Shown: positions 1 to 12,395, numbered from the stretch's first letter. The stretch is DNA of 64,000 bases from Moniliophthora roreri (GCA_001466705.2 LATX02000001.1:620001-684000); one strand, 5' to 3'. The notes: a model not told the origin generated them from the letters alone. Translations and numbers: made by a program.

Positions 1-752
1 AACGAATAAGATACCAGGAATGTAAGGTACGCCGAAACAAGCCGGAGTTGCGACCGACATAAATGGGCATGTAGGTACGTTGACGCTGACTGGCATAAGA
101 GGCTGAATGAAAGAGATGAATGAAAGAGATATCTCGGCCGTGGCCTTGCGACGCTAAGACCTTCAAAGGGTGACCAGTGTAGAACCATGGAGTTATACAT
201 TGGCTGGTGCCACCTTGGAAACAGGGTGCTTTGAATCCGGAGCGTTCAAAATAGCAATGGCGTTTTTCCTAATTGACGTCGACGTTGAAGCCCCATTTTG
301 CCATTACGTTGGGTTTAAAGCGGTGTTGGAAGATTAGCACCCCAGTGCTAGACGTAGACGCCCATTTGAACTGCAGAGACATATAAGATTCAGAAGTATG
401 TTGAGCAAGCTAGCGAAATGGCTCTTGGCAGAGATTCGGCAGTTGGCCGAAAACCGTTAAGATATGCGAACCCTCTCGATTGGCAGTGAAAGTGGGCATA
501 GCTATGAGAAGCAATTTCATGCAACGTCATTGGGCTGATAGAGATTTAGAGTACATGGGGTGCGTGGGGAAAGCTGGGAAAAAGGACACGATGAGCGTAA
601 CTCTGAAAGACGTTAAAGTCTTGGAGAGTGAAACGATGACCAAGTATCCGAAGGACCATCTAATCGGCCGACAGCGACCAATTCCTTCCGCTTAGCCGAA
701 CTCCCATCATTGTCGCCGTCGAACGAAGCGTACGACTATTTCTCGCCCTAAT
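1..752. other. Left-edge non-coding sequence
   Basis: I see no supportable gene here. A short open frame at 480-695 has a composition unlike the neighbouring genes and no recognisable motif. The last part is probably the promoter and 5' leader of the reductase that starts at 753. Confidence 0.5.
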
Positions 753-1757
753 ATGCCTCGACCTGTAGTTTTGGTTACCGGATGTTCGGAAGGTGGAATA
801 GGTTTCGCGTTGTGAGTTCTCTGAACATGCAGCACATGAGTTTCAATCATTCACAATTTTCATGCTAGATGTGAAGAATTTGCCCGCAACAGCTGCAAAG
901 TGTACGCAACGGCACGAAATGTAGCCAAAATGAATGGCTTCAAGGATCCCGACATCGAGAAGCTCTCTCTGGACGTCACGAGTGATGCCGAAGTACAGAG
1001 TGTCGTACGGACGGTTCTTGAGAAGGAAGGTTGCATAGATATCCTAGTCAATAACGCCGGTATCATGGCTGCTGGTGCGTGTTATGATTGGCCGTTCTCG
1101 CCGCCGAAACCCGTTTCATGTGAATGTTCCCTCCAGGCCCTCTTATAGACCAGACCATGGAATTTGTACAAGAAGCTTTCAACGCCAATACATTCTCTGT
1201 TTTGCGCATCTGCAAGGCAGTCATTCCTGCAATGGCCTCGCGCAAGAGTGGAATAATTGTCAATATAGGATCCGTAGTGGGGGAAGCGTGAGTACTCTTG
1301 TCAAACCCGGCTTCAGTCACTTTGGCGCTGAACGTTTCATACAAGACCTACCCCGTGGAATGGCCTCTATTGCGCAACAAAGTCCGCTGTTAGCATGATG
1401 AGCGAAGTCCTCAACATGGAATGCCGACCTTTCAATATCCATGTAATGAATATCGAACCAGCCGCTATCAAGTCCAACATATCGAGCAACCAGCAGGCAC
1501 GGTTTAGCCTTCCTCAGGATTCCCTTTACGCCGCGTTTTTGCCCAACATCATGCAGCGCATTCACGCAAGTCAGGGTCCTAGTTCCATGCCTAACGAGAA
1601 GTTTGCGAAGATAGCGGTGCAGAAGATATTGAGTCATTCTCCACCGTTACACTTGATTATCGGCGGAGGTGCAATATTATTCAAGGTTTTCAGGTGGTTT
1701 CCTAGGACGTTGCTCCTGTGGCTGATGTGGAAGGTGTATTCCAAGAAACTGGCATAA
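753..1757 (+). CDS. AYR1: AYR1-like short-chain dehydrogenase (1-acyl-DHAP reductase family)
   Basis: Exons 753-811, 869-1074, 1137-1287 and 1346-1757 join in frame to 275 aa. The first residues carry the Rossmann nucleotide-binding motif TGCSEGGIG, followed by NNAG near residue 88 and the catalytic YCATK (Tyr-x-x-x-Lys), so this is a classical short-chain dehydrogenase. The glycine motif with inserted residues and the hydrophobic, Trp-rich C-terminus ending in YSKKLA resemble the AYR1 family, which reduces 1-acyl-dihydroxyacetone phosphate with NADPH at lipid droplets and the ER to make lysophosphatidic acid. That substrate is inferred from family resemblance; the SDR fold is seen directly. 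The ATG at 753 places the glycine motif about nine residues from the N-terminus, as is normal for the family. Confidence 0.85.
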
Positions 1758-3182
1758 ATCCCTGCTACGGGTATGTGTGTACATTAATTCTGTGATCTGA
1801 CACCCCTCCTTCTGCTGGTGGTTTGTCAAATATACAACAATACTAGTTACGCGTCTAGTTGGGCCCGAATTCATCACTCATTGCGACAATATTAGGTGAG
1901 TGGAGCGTCAAGACACCCATTCGTTCAATGGATTGCTTTCCAGCAGTATCGCTTTAGTCGTGTAGTTGGTGGAACTGACTCCCACCAGATTGTCGACAAC
2001 CCGCCTGATTCGAAAATCCTAGCCTGGCGCCCGAGCCATCTTGTATCTCGCCAAGCACACACAAATTGGCATAGACCCGACACCCGGATCGGTTGTCAAG
2101 TCCATAGTTTTCGGGTGTCGCAGACTTTTTCTACACATCATTAGCCAAGACCACGATAAAAATTATGCTTCTCAAACGTGGAACAAACATGTCAGTTCCT
2201 GTTCAAATGCATAATAAGCGAGCTGATTTGGGTTGAATTAGACTTGGTGCTTTGAGTTGAGTACTTTGTGGGTGCCCATGCTCCATGCCTTGCGGTGATC
2301 ATAATTTGGGTTGCGGTGCGACCCAAGAGGTCCCAGGGCCAGTTTGAAGGTCGTGATCGTGTCCAGCAATTGCCAAGAGGTCTTGAGGTGCGTCTAGGTC
2401 CGGGTACTTCCTACTCATAGAAAATGTCTGTCAGAACAATCTCTGGGCGGTTTGCATGGCTATCATACATTTCTATTACATATAGCTCGACCACGCCATT
2501 CTATTTCGGTGAAATCCTTAGCGCGCGGGAAATCTGGGAGTTGAGTTCACGTTGCTTGCTGGCTGCTCTTGTTCGAGAATTTTGAAGATAGGTGAGTGTT
2601 TTCTCATCGTTACGCCGTTCAAGGACCCGTGCAACATATTCGACTAATGTTGATAGTTAGAGTTCCTGCCAAGTCGTGATACAGAAACAGTCCTGGTCCC
2701 GACTCCCAGGGAGCTTGAGTCATTCATGTGACATCCTGTTTGGTATGCACGATGAGCCCTCTACATGCCGATCAACAACTTTGGCTACTTGGGGAAGGAA
2801 TTGCTGAAGGCTCTATGCCACTGGTGTCCTGGGACCCAAGGATCTATATCCTGATTGGATCCCATTATTCTTTAGGTGACAAAAATAACGAAGACCAGAT
2901 TATCGATTCTCCCGCCAAGCTTTTGTGCTGTCATGTTTCCAACTACTAAGGGTCTCCCCGATGCCGACCATGCAAACAGTCCGTAGTGACCCCAGGATCG
3001 AATGAAGAGGTATATGTGACGACGTCATTTCCTGGATCCTTTTAGCTCGGCGAATACAGTCCACCTTAACGCAATGAACCTTGCAGCGAGTTCAGATATC
3101 ACTCACGATAGCAAGCCCGCTAATTACCAAGTAAATTTTTTCTTCCTTTTCCCTTTTCATAAACTCCCTCGCTCTTTCATCA

Positions 3183-3194
3183 CCCCCCCCCCCC
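3183..3194. repeat. Homopolymer run of 12 C
   Basis: Twelve consecutive C in intergenic sequence, about 315 bp before the long T tract. Length may be unreliable in assembly. Confidence 0.9.
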
Positions 3195-3506
3195 ATTATT
3201 GATAGATCTCCTGCGGGCTCCCGGCTTGGTTCAAGTTCCCGGGAGGTTTATACCGTCCGCACGCTACCACCCTATCCCACCACTGTCAATTGGACCTCGG
3301 ACCGACTCACCACGTTCAGAGATTGATGAACGAAGAACATGCTTCCTAACCCAAGATCCATGCTCATCTTCTGTCGAGTTGTCGAGAACCAACGGCGGAC
3401 TTATGGATCTCTGCACCCATACGCCACACCAGGGCAGGGAAGTCTTTGAGGTTGCTGTGATGACGATAATGAAAAGTGGTGTAGTCCGGATGACAGCTCG
3501 CTCTTT

Positions 3507-3508
<2 letters not shown>

Positions 3509-3544
<36 letters not shown>

Positions 3545-3554
3545 CTTTTTTTTT
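3509..3554. repeat. T36-C-T9 homopolymer tract
   Basis: Thirty-six T, one C and nine T in a row. On the minus strand it reads as a poly(A) tract. I see no retro-copied coding sequence upstream of it on that strand, so a slipped microsatellite is as likely as an insertion tail. Confidence 0.9.
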
Positions 3555-4367
3555 GCGAGATGACGTTTTGGACCGGGACGAGTAGGCGAGTTCGTCACGG
3601 TAACAAAGGCCTCAAGTTCGGATGCGAGACAAACGGAGTGCAAGTAGATTTCGCTTCTGTCATTACTGAGGTTGGCCGAACTGGAATCGGATACGTGATG
3701 TGTAAATAGCCTCGAATACGAGCTATTGGATGTGTTTTCGCGGGGCTAGAACAGACGGAATATCTTTTGTAGCGGCCACCCATGCATGCTTCTTTCCCTT
3801 CTTCCACGTTGAGTACACACTCGGCTTCAGAACGCGTTGGCCCTTGGATTCGGGTTACATTCCTTGGTCCGAATAGAGACATGCGAGGGAAAGAAATGGG
3901 GGAAAATTATCAACAACGACGCGTGGGTTGCGGCTCCTCGGAGTCGAATAGCGCGGCAGTCACGCTTCTATTCACGGAAGATCTATCGTATTCCGTCTTC
4001 CGTGCGCCGCCACACTGCAGTATTACTTATGACGCGGACGCCTATAACATCCGTGCTAAAGCACTCTCACAACCACCTATCAATATTCAACCTTTCCAGT
4101 GTGGCACGCTACCGTGCTAGAACGCTCACACCAAATATAACGGCAGAAGTTCATTTGTCTGAATAAACTCGCGATACAATTGAAGGATAATAAACTATAC
4201 AGATTCATACAAAAGACCGATAACGACGTTCACGATATTATGAGCGAGGAACACTATGGGTAAGGACGAATGAAATAAACATAACTTTGGGTGGTGGGAC
4301 CGACTAACTGACAACCTTCTATCCATCCTCTCAATACACAGTCATTATTACAGAAACACGACGACTC

Positions 4368-6778
4368 TCAGGCAACAGCAGCCATCTCCACATCCCTATC
4401 CACATCCATCTTCTGACTCTTCGGCTTTGGCGACCCATGCTTCCTCTTGTAATCCGTATTAATCTGAAGCAACAAATTACGAATGAACTCCATATGTTGC
4501 ACCCTCTGCTCATACGGAACGTTCCTCTTCTCCACCACATCAAAGAACCCAACGCGTTGAGGCTTCTCTTCCGCTGACAGACCCAACTTGTCAACACCTG
4601 ACGCGAGCTGATCCCCATCTCCGCGGACAACGCGTAGGCTAGGTAAGACTGTTGCGTTGGATGGGACTGGGGATCCGTTCGACGATGATGACGATGAGCT
4701 TGTGCCCGGTGTGCTCTCCCTCGAGTTGACCGGTGATGGAGATCTATACCTCGACTGCAGCGGGGGAAGCTTGTACTGCTCGTCACCCGAACTAAGAAGC
4801 GGATAAAGCGACGATGACTTGGCCACTGATGTCGAGGGGGCCGGAGTGGGTGTAAGACTCCTTCGACTTTGAGCAGGTGATTGCAGAGATGACGTGGAAG
4901 CAGAAGACGAGTTGGGAGAAGAAGTGGGTGCAGTTTTCAACGGAACGATAGGCCTCATACTCGGGCTAGTATAATCACCAGGTACGAGACCGATCATCGG
5001 ACCAGGTCCTCTCGATGGTCTGAGATAATCAAATGCCACTGCACTATCTGGAGAAGGACCCATGGTGGACATGGTTGCTGGCATGGAAAGCGACATTTGC
5101 GGTGGCGTCGTAGCGACGGGAGACGACGCAGACGATGAAGAGTGCGGTGAACCTGTACTAGCATCAAGAGGCGGTGTGGGCTGGTGGTGATAGCCGCTGC
5201 TGTGGTATCCGTTGGAGGACATGGAGGAAGGCGGTTGGCTATATTTATGCTGATGATGATGGACAGATGAACGACGCATGGTATCTGGTCCATGTTGCTG
5301 CGGACCGAAGCCTATGTCGCGATACATGGAAGGACCATAGGAAGATTGGTGTCGTTGATTGGCATAGTAATGATGAGAGGAATGATTCGTGGAGTAGGCC
5401 GGACTTGCAAAGTCATCAGCCGGAGAAATGCCTGGCATTCCGACGAGACCCATTTGACTTAGAGTGACTGGATCAAAGTAGTCGGGCGGAATATTTGGCA
5501 CTGAAGCTGAATGGCCGTGATGGTGAGTGTGAGTGGAGCGAACAGTTCCTGAGACGTCTCTTCCGAGGGTGACTAGAAACTGGTTCACAGCAGCGAGTTC
5601 CTCGGGGGTCCGAATATCGAGTGAAACAGAGCGGGGATTAAAGGTTCCGGTCGGATTATTGCCGCCGTTACCATGGGGGGGATAGGCAAGGTTATTGAGG
5701 CGTTCTGCCATCCCTGTAAAGGAAAAGAAAAATGGGTAAGTAATTGCGGACCTATCACAAAACTTGTCGGAGAGAAGAACCTACTTACGTGAATCGTAAG
5801 AAGGATTCAGCCTTCTCTTTTTCATATCAGTGAAAAAGTCGTCCACGCTGTAGTCGTGATCATATGATCGCTTCAAACCGGCAGAGACTGGTTGGTCGAG
5901 TACTTCCCAAGTTGGAAGGTGGCTCTGAAGCGAAACATCGGCGATGGTTGGAGATTGGTGGGGGTAATGATGGGCAGGGGCAAGTTCTGGGGAAGGTGTT
6001 GGTAAGAGGAAATGGGAACCTGTAAAAAGTATATAATCGCATCAAGGTACAATGATGATGACGACGACGACGATGATGATAGACTTACTATCGGAGCTTG
6101 ACGACGAATGGGAAGCAGCGCGAATAGGAACCCTAAGGTTCTGGGAGGAGATGGGCTTGCCAGATGCATCGCCTCTTACTCGGGAGACGTAAACAGGGTC
6201 GACGACAGTAATGGCTTTGGAATGTTTGTGCTGTGCATGATGTTCCTCTGTATGGATCTTTTCGTGTTTCTTCAAGTCTTGGGGACGCTTGAAAGACTTT
6301 TTGCAGACCTGGCATGATAGAGTAAGAGACATTGGGGGGGGGGGGACCCCAGTGGGGATGGCTAGGGCCAAAAGGCGTACCTCACAGATATGGGGCTTGA
6401 GAGGAGTATGGACTAGATTTGGAATGAGAGAGCGAGTTGGAATAGGGAAGAATAACAGGACATACCTCGAAGATGACTAGTAATATGGTCACGTTTTGCG
6501 CAAGTTGTCGAGCAATCCTTCCACTTGCAAGTCAAACAAAGATTGTTGGTGCTCTTGCGGCCAATGTGATCATTGCAAAGATGATTGTAGAGAGCCTCGG
6601 GATCCGTAAAGGACTGGGTGCAGTCTTGCCAGAGACATTTGTGCATGACGGCTGGAGATGGTGGTGGACTGAAAGAAGGGAAAGGATGAGAAACGAAGAG
6701 TCAGCAACGCTGGTAATAAACTTGCCTTTTATCCGAGTCTTGGTATGGGGGAGACGGAGGGAGAGTAGCGGAGGACAT
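4368..6778 (-). CDS. pacC: pH-response transcription factor PacC/Rim101
   Basis: Six exons (6726-6778, 6466-6668, 6381-6412, 6089-6308, 5789-6019, 4368-5713) give 694 aa. Three C2H2 fingers sit at about residues 29-52 (C29, C34, H47, H52), 65-87 and 95-115. The [16 protein letters not shown] and KRPQDLKKH blocks are diagnostic of PacC/Rim101. Further on, [16 protein letters not shown] and [10 protein letters not shown] followed by MAERLNNLA match the conserved region after the fingers in PacC. The rest is Ser/Pro-rich, as in the regulatory tail that is removed by Pal-pathway and proteasomal cleavage in Aspergillus. PacC binds GCCARG and drives alkaline-expressed genes. Intron 1 has a GC-AG boundary (AAAAG then GCAAGT), which adds an 18-residue N-terminus; without it translation would start at residue 26, still ahead of finger 1. 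A 32-nt exon encodes the linker and first Cys of finger 3. Confidence 0.95.
6334..6345. repeat. Homopolymer run of 12 G inside a pacC intron
   Basis: Twelve G between the 32-nt exon and the finger-3 exon of pacC. It lies wholly in the intron, so length changes would not shift the reading frame. Confidence 0.9.
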
Positions 6779-6851
6779 TTGATGGGGGAGGGCACAAAAA
6801 TGTTTCCGCGCGAATATAAAGTAAGCGAGACTTGAGCTCGGCGCCGCGAAG

Positions 6852-7098
6852 GCCAAGCAAGACTTTGAATTGATCAGCCAAGGAGATCTCGTCACGATTT
6901 CGGCCAACTCCGACCAACAAACACCAGTTTCGCGGGAGGCATATGCCGTGCTGCCGTTTGGAAGCACCCCTCAGCTGGATCATCCTTACACCGTGAACGC
7001 CAAGCAATGATCCGCCCTCCTGTACCTTATTCCCAGTGTCAGACAACCGTCACCTCCATCCTCTATTCTTGTTACGGTCTGGACCTCCAGCGAGCCAA
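6852..7098 (+). promoter_or_regulatory. Cluster of four GCCAAG (PacC-site consensus) motifs upstream of pacC
   Basis: GCCAAG occurs at 6852-6857, 6877-6882, 6999-7004 and 7093-7098, 74-320 bp upstream of the pacC start codon and all in the same orientation. GCCARG is the established PacC binding core. This suggests that PacC regulates its own gene; occupancy is inferred. Confidence 0.55.
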
Positions 7099-8012
7099 GA
7101 ATCAACCCTCTTCTGATCAAATCCTGTTGTCTCCTTCATAATCTCAGGCATAATCAACGTGTCTGTATCTCAACTAGTCCTTGTGGCGCGGCTGAATCCG
7201 ATCTCGAAAGGCCTCGAACATTGCAACAGGAAAATGACCCGAGGACGACCCAACATACGCTTATGCATCCTCAAGACTTTTGTTTTCCAAAGTGGCGCAG
7301 GGTCGTCAGGAATCAAGCTGCGGCCTTAATAGTAGCCTTGACCATCCCAAGTATACACTGTGGAGACAACATTTCGTTCAACCTCGGAGGTATGCTGAGA
7401 AAAGTTTATTAAAAAAAAAAAAAAAATACCAAGACTTGTACACCCAACAACCCGTCCATCAAATCACACTGCACTGGGTCATGCATGAATCATGATTCCA
7501 AAACCGCTGCATCAATTGAATCTTTATCTCCAGTAGATCGGTGCCCTCGTCCTACCCTGGACAGACGGAGGGACGGGATTCCTCTACAGGAAACGCGGGG
7601 TTGAACACTCAACAGAAACTGTCCAAGGCCCCCCCCCGCGTGCGAATCAAATCATCCCAAAGTCGACCTTCTTGAGTGTCTTCTTTCCGACTCTAATCTG
7701 GTTTGCCACAGGAACGTCAAAATATTTTTAGTAACTATACCCCACATGTCACTCGCTGATGAACATTGAACGAGTCCTCTGACCTGACTCCGTAACCTAT
7801 TTACTGGCTTCTAGAGTTCTCTCGCGGACTTTGCATTGCGTAAAAATAGAGAGAGTTGGGACAAGCCTTGCCGGTCCTCCTTAGTGATACAACGTGAGGC
7901 CATGAAATGAATGGATTACCTGAAACGTCAATATATGCTCTTACAAAACGGCCGGGGGGTAACATGATCAGCGCACACATCTATTCGTGCGGAGAGCCTA
8001 CTGCCTGCCTGC
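7099..8012. other. Intergenic stretch between pacC and myosin light chain
   Basis: No gene supported. It holds a run of 16 A at 7411-7426. The left part is likely pacC upstream sequence and the right part the 3' region of the light-chain gene. Confidence 0.5.
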
Positions 8013-8699
8013 CTACTGCGTTATCTGTCCGTCTTCTCCATCCTCATTCACTCTCAGGACCTTGACCCACTCTCGATAGTTAAAGTTTCCTTGTCTATCT
8101 GTGAACGGTCCCTTCAAGAACCTGTCAATCTTGGTAGAGTGGAGATTAGCCATTAAGAACCGAGACGGTGACGGCGGACGAACCTCTCTATCATCCATCC
8201 TATCGCCCACTTCACTCAACCACTTCCTCATATCTTCAACCTTCACATAACCCGAATCATTTTCATCAAAACTCTCAAACGCCTCAATCAACTCTGGCTC
8301 CGTATCAAACTCAAATAGCCGCTCGCTCATCATCGTAAGGAACATGGTAAAGTTGATTCCTCTCGCATCGGATGTAGTTGAGTCTCCGGGGCGGGCGGAA
8401 AGGAGTTGGTCTAGTTGGGTCTTGGTTGGCGTTATGCCTAGTAGAAGATCAGGCTTTAGGCTGGTGTGGAGGGATAATGACGACGTACCAAGACTAGTAA
8501 AGATCTCCCGTAAATCGCTCTCGTTCACCCATCCATCTTTGTCGTGGTCTATCAGCTGGAATGCCTCTTTGAACTGTTGGATCTGAGGGGCTTGGAATAA
8601 TGAAAAGACGCCTGAAGGTTCGCGTCTTGCTCGAGATTTCTGCGACTTTGTCAACGTCGAAGGAAGACTAGGCGAAAGGTGAGATGGGTAGCGAGACAT
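8013..8699 (-). CDS. Myosin II regulatory light chain (EF-hand)
   Basis: Exons 8489-8699, 8184-8437 and 8013-8129 give 193 aa. An N-terminal basic/Ser segment with REPSGVFSLF is followed by EF-hand 1 with a canonical loop (DHDKDGWVNESD, after KEAFQLI), EF-hand 2 with DENDSGYVKVED and a degenerate third loop FTDRQGNFNYREW. This order, with one good calcium site near the N-terminus and a phosphorylatable Ser just before it, is that of myosin regulatory light chains rather than calmodulin. It would bind the IQ motif of type II myosin in the cytokinetic ring. Both introns (8438-8488, 51 nt; 8130-8183, 54 nt) are multiples of three without an in-frame stop, so an unspliced reading gives one continuous 228-residue frame. 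Removing them restores the usual spacing (FTSLG to ITPT; DDRE to IDRFL). Confidence 0.88.
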   Translation of the reverse strand: MSRYPSHLSPSLPSTLTKSQKSRARREPSGVFSLFQAPQIQQFKEAFQLIDHDKDGWVNESDLREIFTSLGTSSLSLHTSLKPDLLLGITPTKTQLDQLLSARPGDSTTSDARGINFTMFLTMMSERLFEFDTEPELIEAFESFDENDSGYVKVEDMRKWLSEVGDRMDDREVRPPSPSRFLMANLHSTKIDRFLKGPFTDRQGNFNYREWVKVLRVNEDGEDGQITQ

Positions 8700-11600
8700 G
8701 GATCAAGTTGGTCGATGAGACAGTTGCCTTTCAGACGCAAAAGACGAAAAAGGGGTGTTTGGATCTGCAGCGAATGAATTGTCTCAGTAGCTAGATGTCC
8801 TCTAAATCTCTGCGAATATATTCAGCTTACTCTCCGACAAGATCTTCAGAACTCACCAGTGTTGTAGTCGAAACAGGAGATGAACCTACATATGACGCAG
8901 GCGCGATCAGGTCCCAGAAATGGAAATCTTTCCCCATGGCCTTGTCTCCGTCAGACCACCACCATACCCATCTAACAATCCCTCTTCCAGGTACAAGACT
9001 TCAAGCATATCTCTATCCCAAATTTCCTGTGCGTATCAATCTTGAGGCTCAACCCGGTTCATAGAACCTGACATAAGTACTATGTATTGCGAGCCTCCAG
9101 TGCCTGGATAACTTCCCCATTCCAATCCACCTATATGCCAAGATAAAACATAGTGAGGCTTGGATGTTATTTTAATCAAGTGCGCATTTAATTTGCTTCC
9201 TCTGAGAGTATAAAACTTGAATCTAGATCCAACAAGCGACTTTTCCCCAATTTCCAACGAAATTTCCTGAATCTGGACCATTTAATTTACTTGTTTTCCG
9301 ACCGGTGATTATGATATGTGCGAAATTCAGAAGTCTTGGTCTGTTTCCCGTATCCTTCAAGCCAAGCAAATTGTTGCTTGTCCGAGTTCCGATTCTGCGG
9401 AACCCCCGTTGGTTGGGTATCGTCAGGGCAGCAATTTATCATTTGCAGTGCTTATTGGCGGGTGACACGGAATACCTGGAAGGAACTTGACATGGACCCA
9501 ATCCACATACAGCGACGGAAAAATTCACTGGCTTGGCAATTCTGTTGGCGCCGTGACATTTATCAACCATAATCAAGGCGTCGTTTAGGTCTGGACTCGC
9601 CTTTCGAAGCAAATTTGAATAGGTACATCCTTGTCGCCTACTTTGAGACAGTGAAAAACATCCCAGCCGCATGACATGTCCCCTGTTTCAAGAAACCGTT
9701 CATTTGGTATAGACCAGGTCCTCTTTCGAAGTTGTTCTGGAGTTTCTGATTTACTTGGTATTCATTCCAGACTCACTCGAAGTCATTTCGGTTGTCCGTA
9801 ACTTTCCGGACTCTCGTGTCTTTCGCTTTGGCAAAAGGCAACCGCCTGGGTCGGTCTTGTATTCCTTTGGAAGTATCGCATGCCTCTTACCATTCAGAAG
9901 GAGAATCATTATCAGAGATGCGGTGATTTCACTTTTTATTTTATTTTTTTTTGGTCGCTTATGAATATGAAACCACGAATTTCGCACTCTGAATGACCAG
10001 GAAATCAATATTTGGCGTATTTCATCTGTTGAGGGGCTGGTCCATTCGCATTCTATCGAGCCGGACAAGTTTGTTTTCTCCTTCGGTCTCAGTTCTCAAA
10101 GCCCAACCACTTGTAGCGTTTAGGGACGCCCTCCTTTTTGGAAATTCCCACCAGCCACAATCTTGGTGGCGGCATAACTTTTGTGGTCGCCCTCTGTGTT
10201 AGGCCCTCGAGGTGATTCATTTCAATATATTTGAATGTTTAGCTTACATCTTGCCGCGCTGGGGGTATTCATGCAGGTTTGCCTTCGGATGTCTACGATG
10301 CTTGCTTAAACCCACATTGTATGCCTCTACATTCTCGGGGGGTTTTTTTTTTTTGAGCCCACAAACTTCTAACAGCTCAGCCTTGTGATGGGCCTGACTC
10401 AGAAGGTTACTATTGTGGTGCAGCAGTAGCGGCACGACCGTAGATGGATGTTGAGTAACAAGTGCACGAAGAACCAATGCCAAGGAGCAAGGCCACCAAT
10501 GCATTTGCTCCCAACCCTCGAAACTCGCTTTCATGCTTCCCTTTCCTCGTAAGGTGGTGTCCCAAAGTTTCGTAGTATAGGATAGATGTCATCAAAGAAT
10601 ATTTTCGTTGCAACGGTGAGTGCTTGGCAAGTATCTCGTCCAAACTAATACTGATGTGGAGTCTCCCTCAGTGTCAACAAGCTCCCGTGGACTTCATAGT
10701 TCACACAGAGGCTTTTAGCACCTGCAATACGATTGATGCGATATACTCATTGACTAGCGCTATTGCTCAGTCTAGCGACAAATACGGAGCAGAAATTTGC
10801 GACCACGATGATCGGCAGGCAACTCGAATTGCAACCCCACCTTTCTCGATTAGGTATTTAGATAGGAATACTTTTGCGAGGTGTCGGTACCAATCAACGA
10901 AGACGCATGGTTAGTTCTCTGAACCGCTAACGTACTATATACCGTCAGAATACCGCTCGAGTTTCCGTGGAGTCCATGCATCGACCTCTTGCTATACATT
11001 CGATTTTGCCAAGAATTGCCCCCACCAACTGTCGTGGAGGCCTCACGACATAGTCTGTAATGCCTCCTCGTGTTTCTGTCAGGAAGAAGTCTAAATCACT
11101 GCAGATTCGCAGTGTGGCAGCCAACCTGAGATCCGTCGGCAGTTAGAAGCCCCACAGATACATGCAACGACAAGTCGTTGTGGCACAGTAGGTATGTTTA
11201 TGACTGTTACGCTATCATCGTCTCTCAGATTGACCGGCAGGCTCCGATTCGGATAGATTCTTTGGACTCTGCCTCCACCCCCTATCTGAGCATAATGGAC
11301 TTCTGGATGCGGTCGGATGAGCGTCTGTTTTTAGCTCTGCTGCGGTTGACTAAATTCCGTAACTAGGAATGTTACGTCCTCAGAGTGGTACAACATTTGA
11401 AACGACAAAAGTTGTGGCACTTTTGTATTGGTGGCCTCCAATTACGCCGTCGTTCAGCTCGGGAAATCCTGTGGAAGCTGCCAGCTACTAGAGAGTGATT
11501 GCAAATCCCGTACTGACTGCCTCTCAAACCATAAATGACTCCATTTGGAAGGCCTACAGTGTTATAATAGCACCCACAAATCGTATCAAAATTTCGAGCT

Positions 11601-12395
11601 TTTCGGAGAGATGCCCTCGACTCCTAGTTCAATGTGGATACTGTCATATTTTGAAGTGGAAGCCGAGACCGTGGCTCGTGAGTATTGTATGGTCCTCTTT
11701 GACAACTGCATGATGGAGTGGAAGTCCTTGGCAATGCTACTGTTGCTTCTCCATGTCGCGAAAGCGTCTTGACGAATTCTATTGCGGGTGTTATCGGAAC
11801 GATATCCATCCTGTACGCGAATTTCGCGTGTTCATACGATGGTACTTCGGGTAACATTCGCGTCTCAGTATTGGCTCTTGGCACGAAACATAATCCAAAA
11901 GAGGCCTCCGAAAGGCTGTGAGCAGCTCGTAGAAACGGCGAACCGCGTAGGATACAGTTACATCCATAGTCCCGGAAGGCTCAATAATGCATAAAACGGG
12001 ACGGAGTCGACGGGCTTGGCATTACATATCCGAGTAGCATCACCAGCCACGAACAACTGCGGAGGGTGGGACCAATCACTTAAACTTTCGGTTATATGAT
12101 AATAAAATCAAGGGGACAGGTTGGGAAATATTAAAATTTGGAAAAGCGGTATGCATGTGTAAAGGACAATACCAAACACAAAGGGCTGTACCTTTAAGCC
12201 TCTCACCTGTACCTGACAACTCACTTCAGGAAGGGATGGCATTTAGTATGGGACTCGAGTATTTCATGAATACAATATCCTACTTACGGGGTCATGTATT
12301 TGTACACTAGCTTGTCAGATAATGGATAGAATGTATGATGCGAGGATAAGGTCCGTCCGAGCAGTTCGTCAGTCCGTTCGTTTCAGAAGCCGTAA
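8700..12395. other. Gene-poor stretch, about 3.7 kb
   Basis: Between the light-chain start and the TAF1 stop codon I recognise no known gene. Open frames are short on both strands. The only multi-exon candidate I could assemble is at 10654-11094 and is listed separately with low confidence. No terminal repeats, target-site duplications or transposase motifs were seen. Confidence 0.5.
10654..11094 (+). CDS. Possible small hypothetical protein
   Basis: An ATG at 10654 opens a frame to 10909. A putative 39-nt intron (GTTAGT, internal CTAAC, CAG end at 10948) leads to a second exon 10949-11094 ending in TAA, for 133 aa with several Cys (for example CNASSCFCQEEV near the C-terminus). The intron is shorter than others in the window and I recognise no domain and no signal peptide. 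The antisense strand is also partly open. This may be a real orphan gene, a decayed one, or chance. Confidence 0.25.

Larger units (their letters stand above)
1758..4367. other. Long intergenic stretch with simple repeats
   Basis: No gene can be supported in this 2.6 kb. Open frames are short, not continuous across splice sites and show no motif. It contains a run of 12 C and a long T tract. The right-hand part (about 4100-4367) is probably the 3' region of pacC, which is transcribed leftwards into it. Confidence 0.5.

Noticed and set aside
480..695. 71-codon plus-strand open frame before the reductase
   Set aside because: No motif, no splice link to neighbours, and a composition unlike the confident genes.
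3199..3260. Possible tRNA-like segment around GGTTCAAGTTCCC
   Set aside because: No cloverleaf arms could be paired around it.
3401..3643. Minus-strand frame with a poly-lysine run
   Set aside because: It is just the translation of the long T tract.
5174..5467. Plus-strand frame antisense to pacC
   Set aside because: Shadow of the pacC last exon, whose minus-strand product is clearly the real one.
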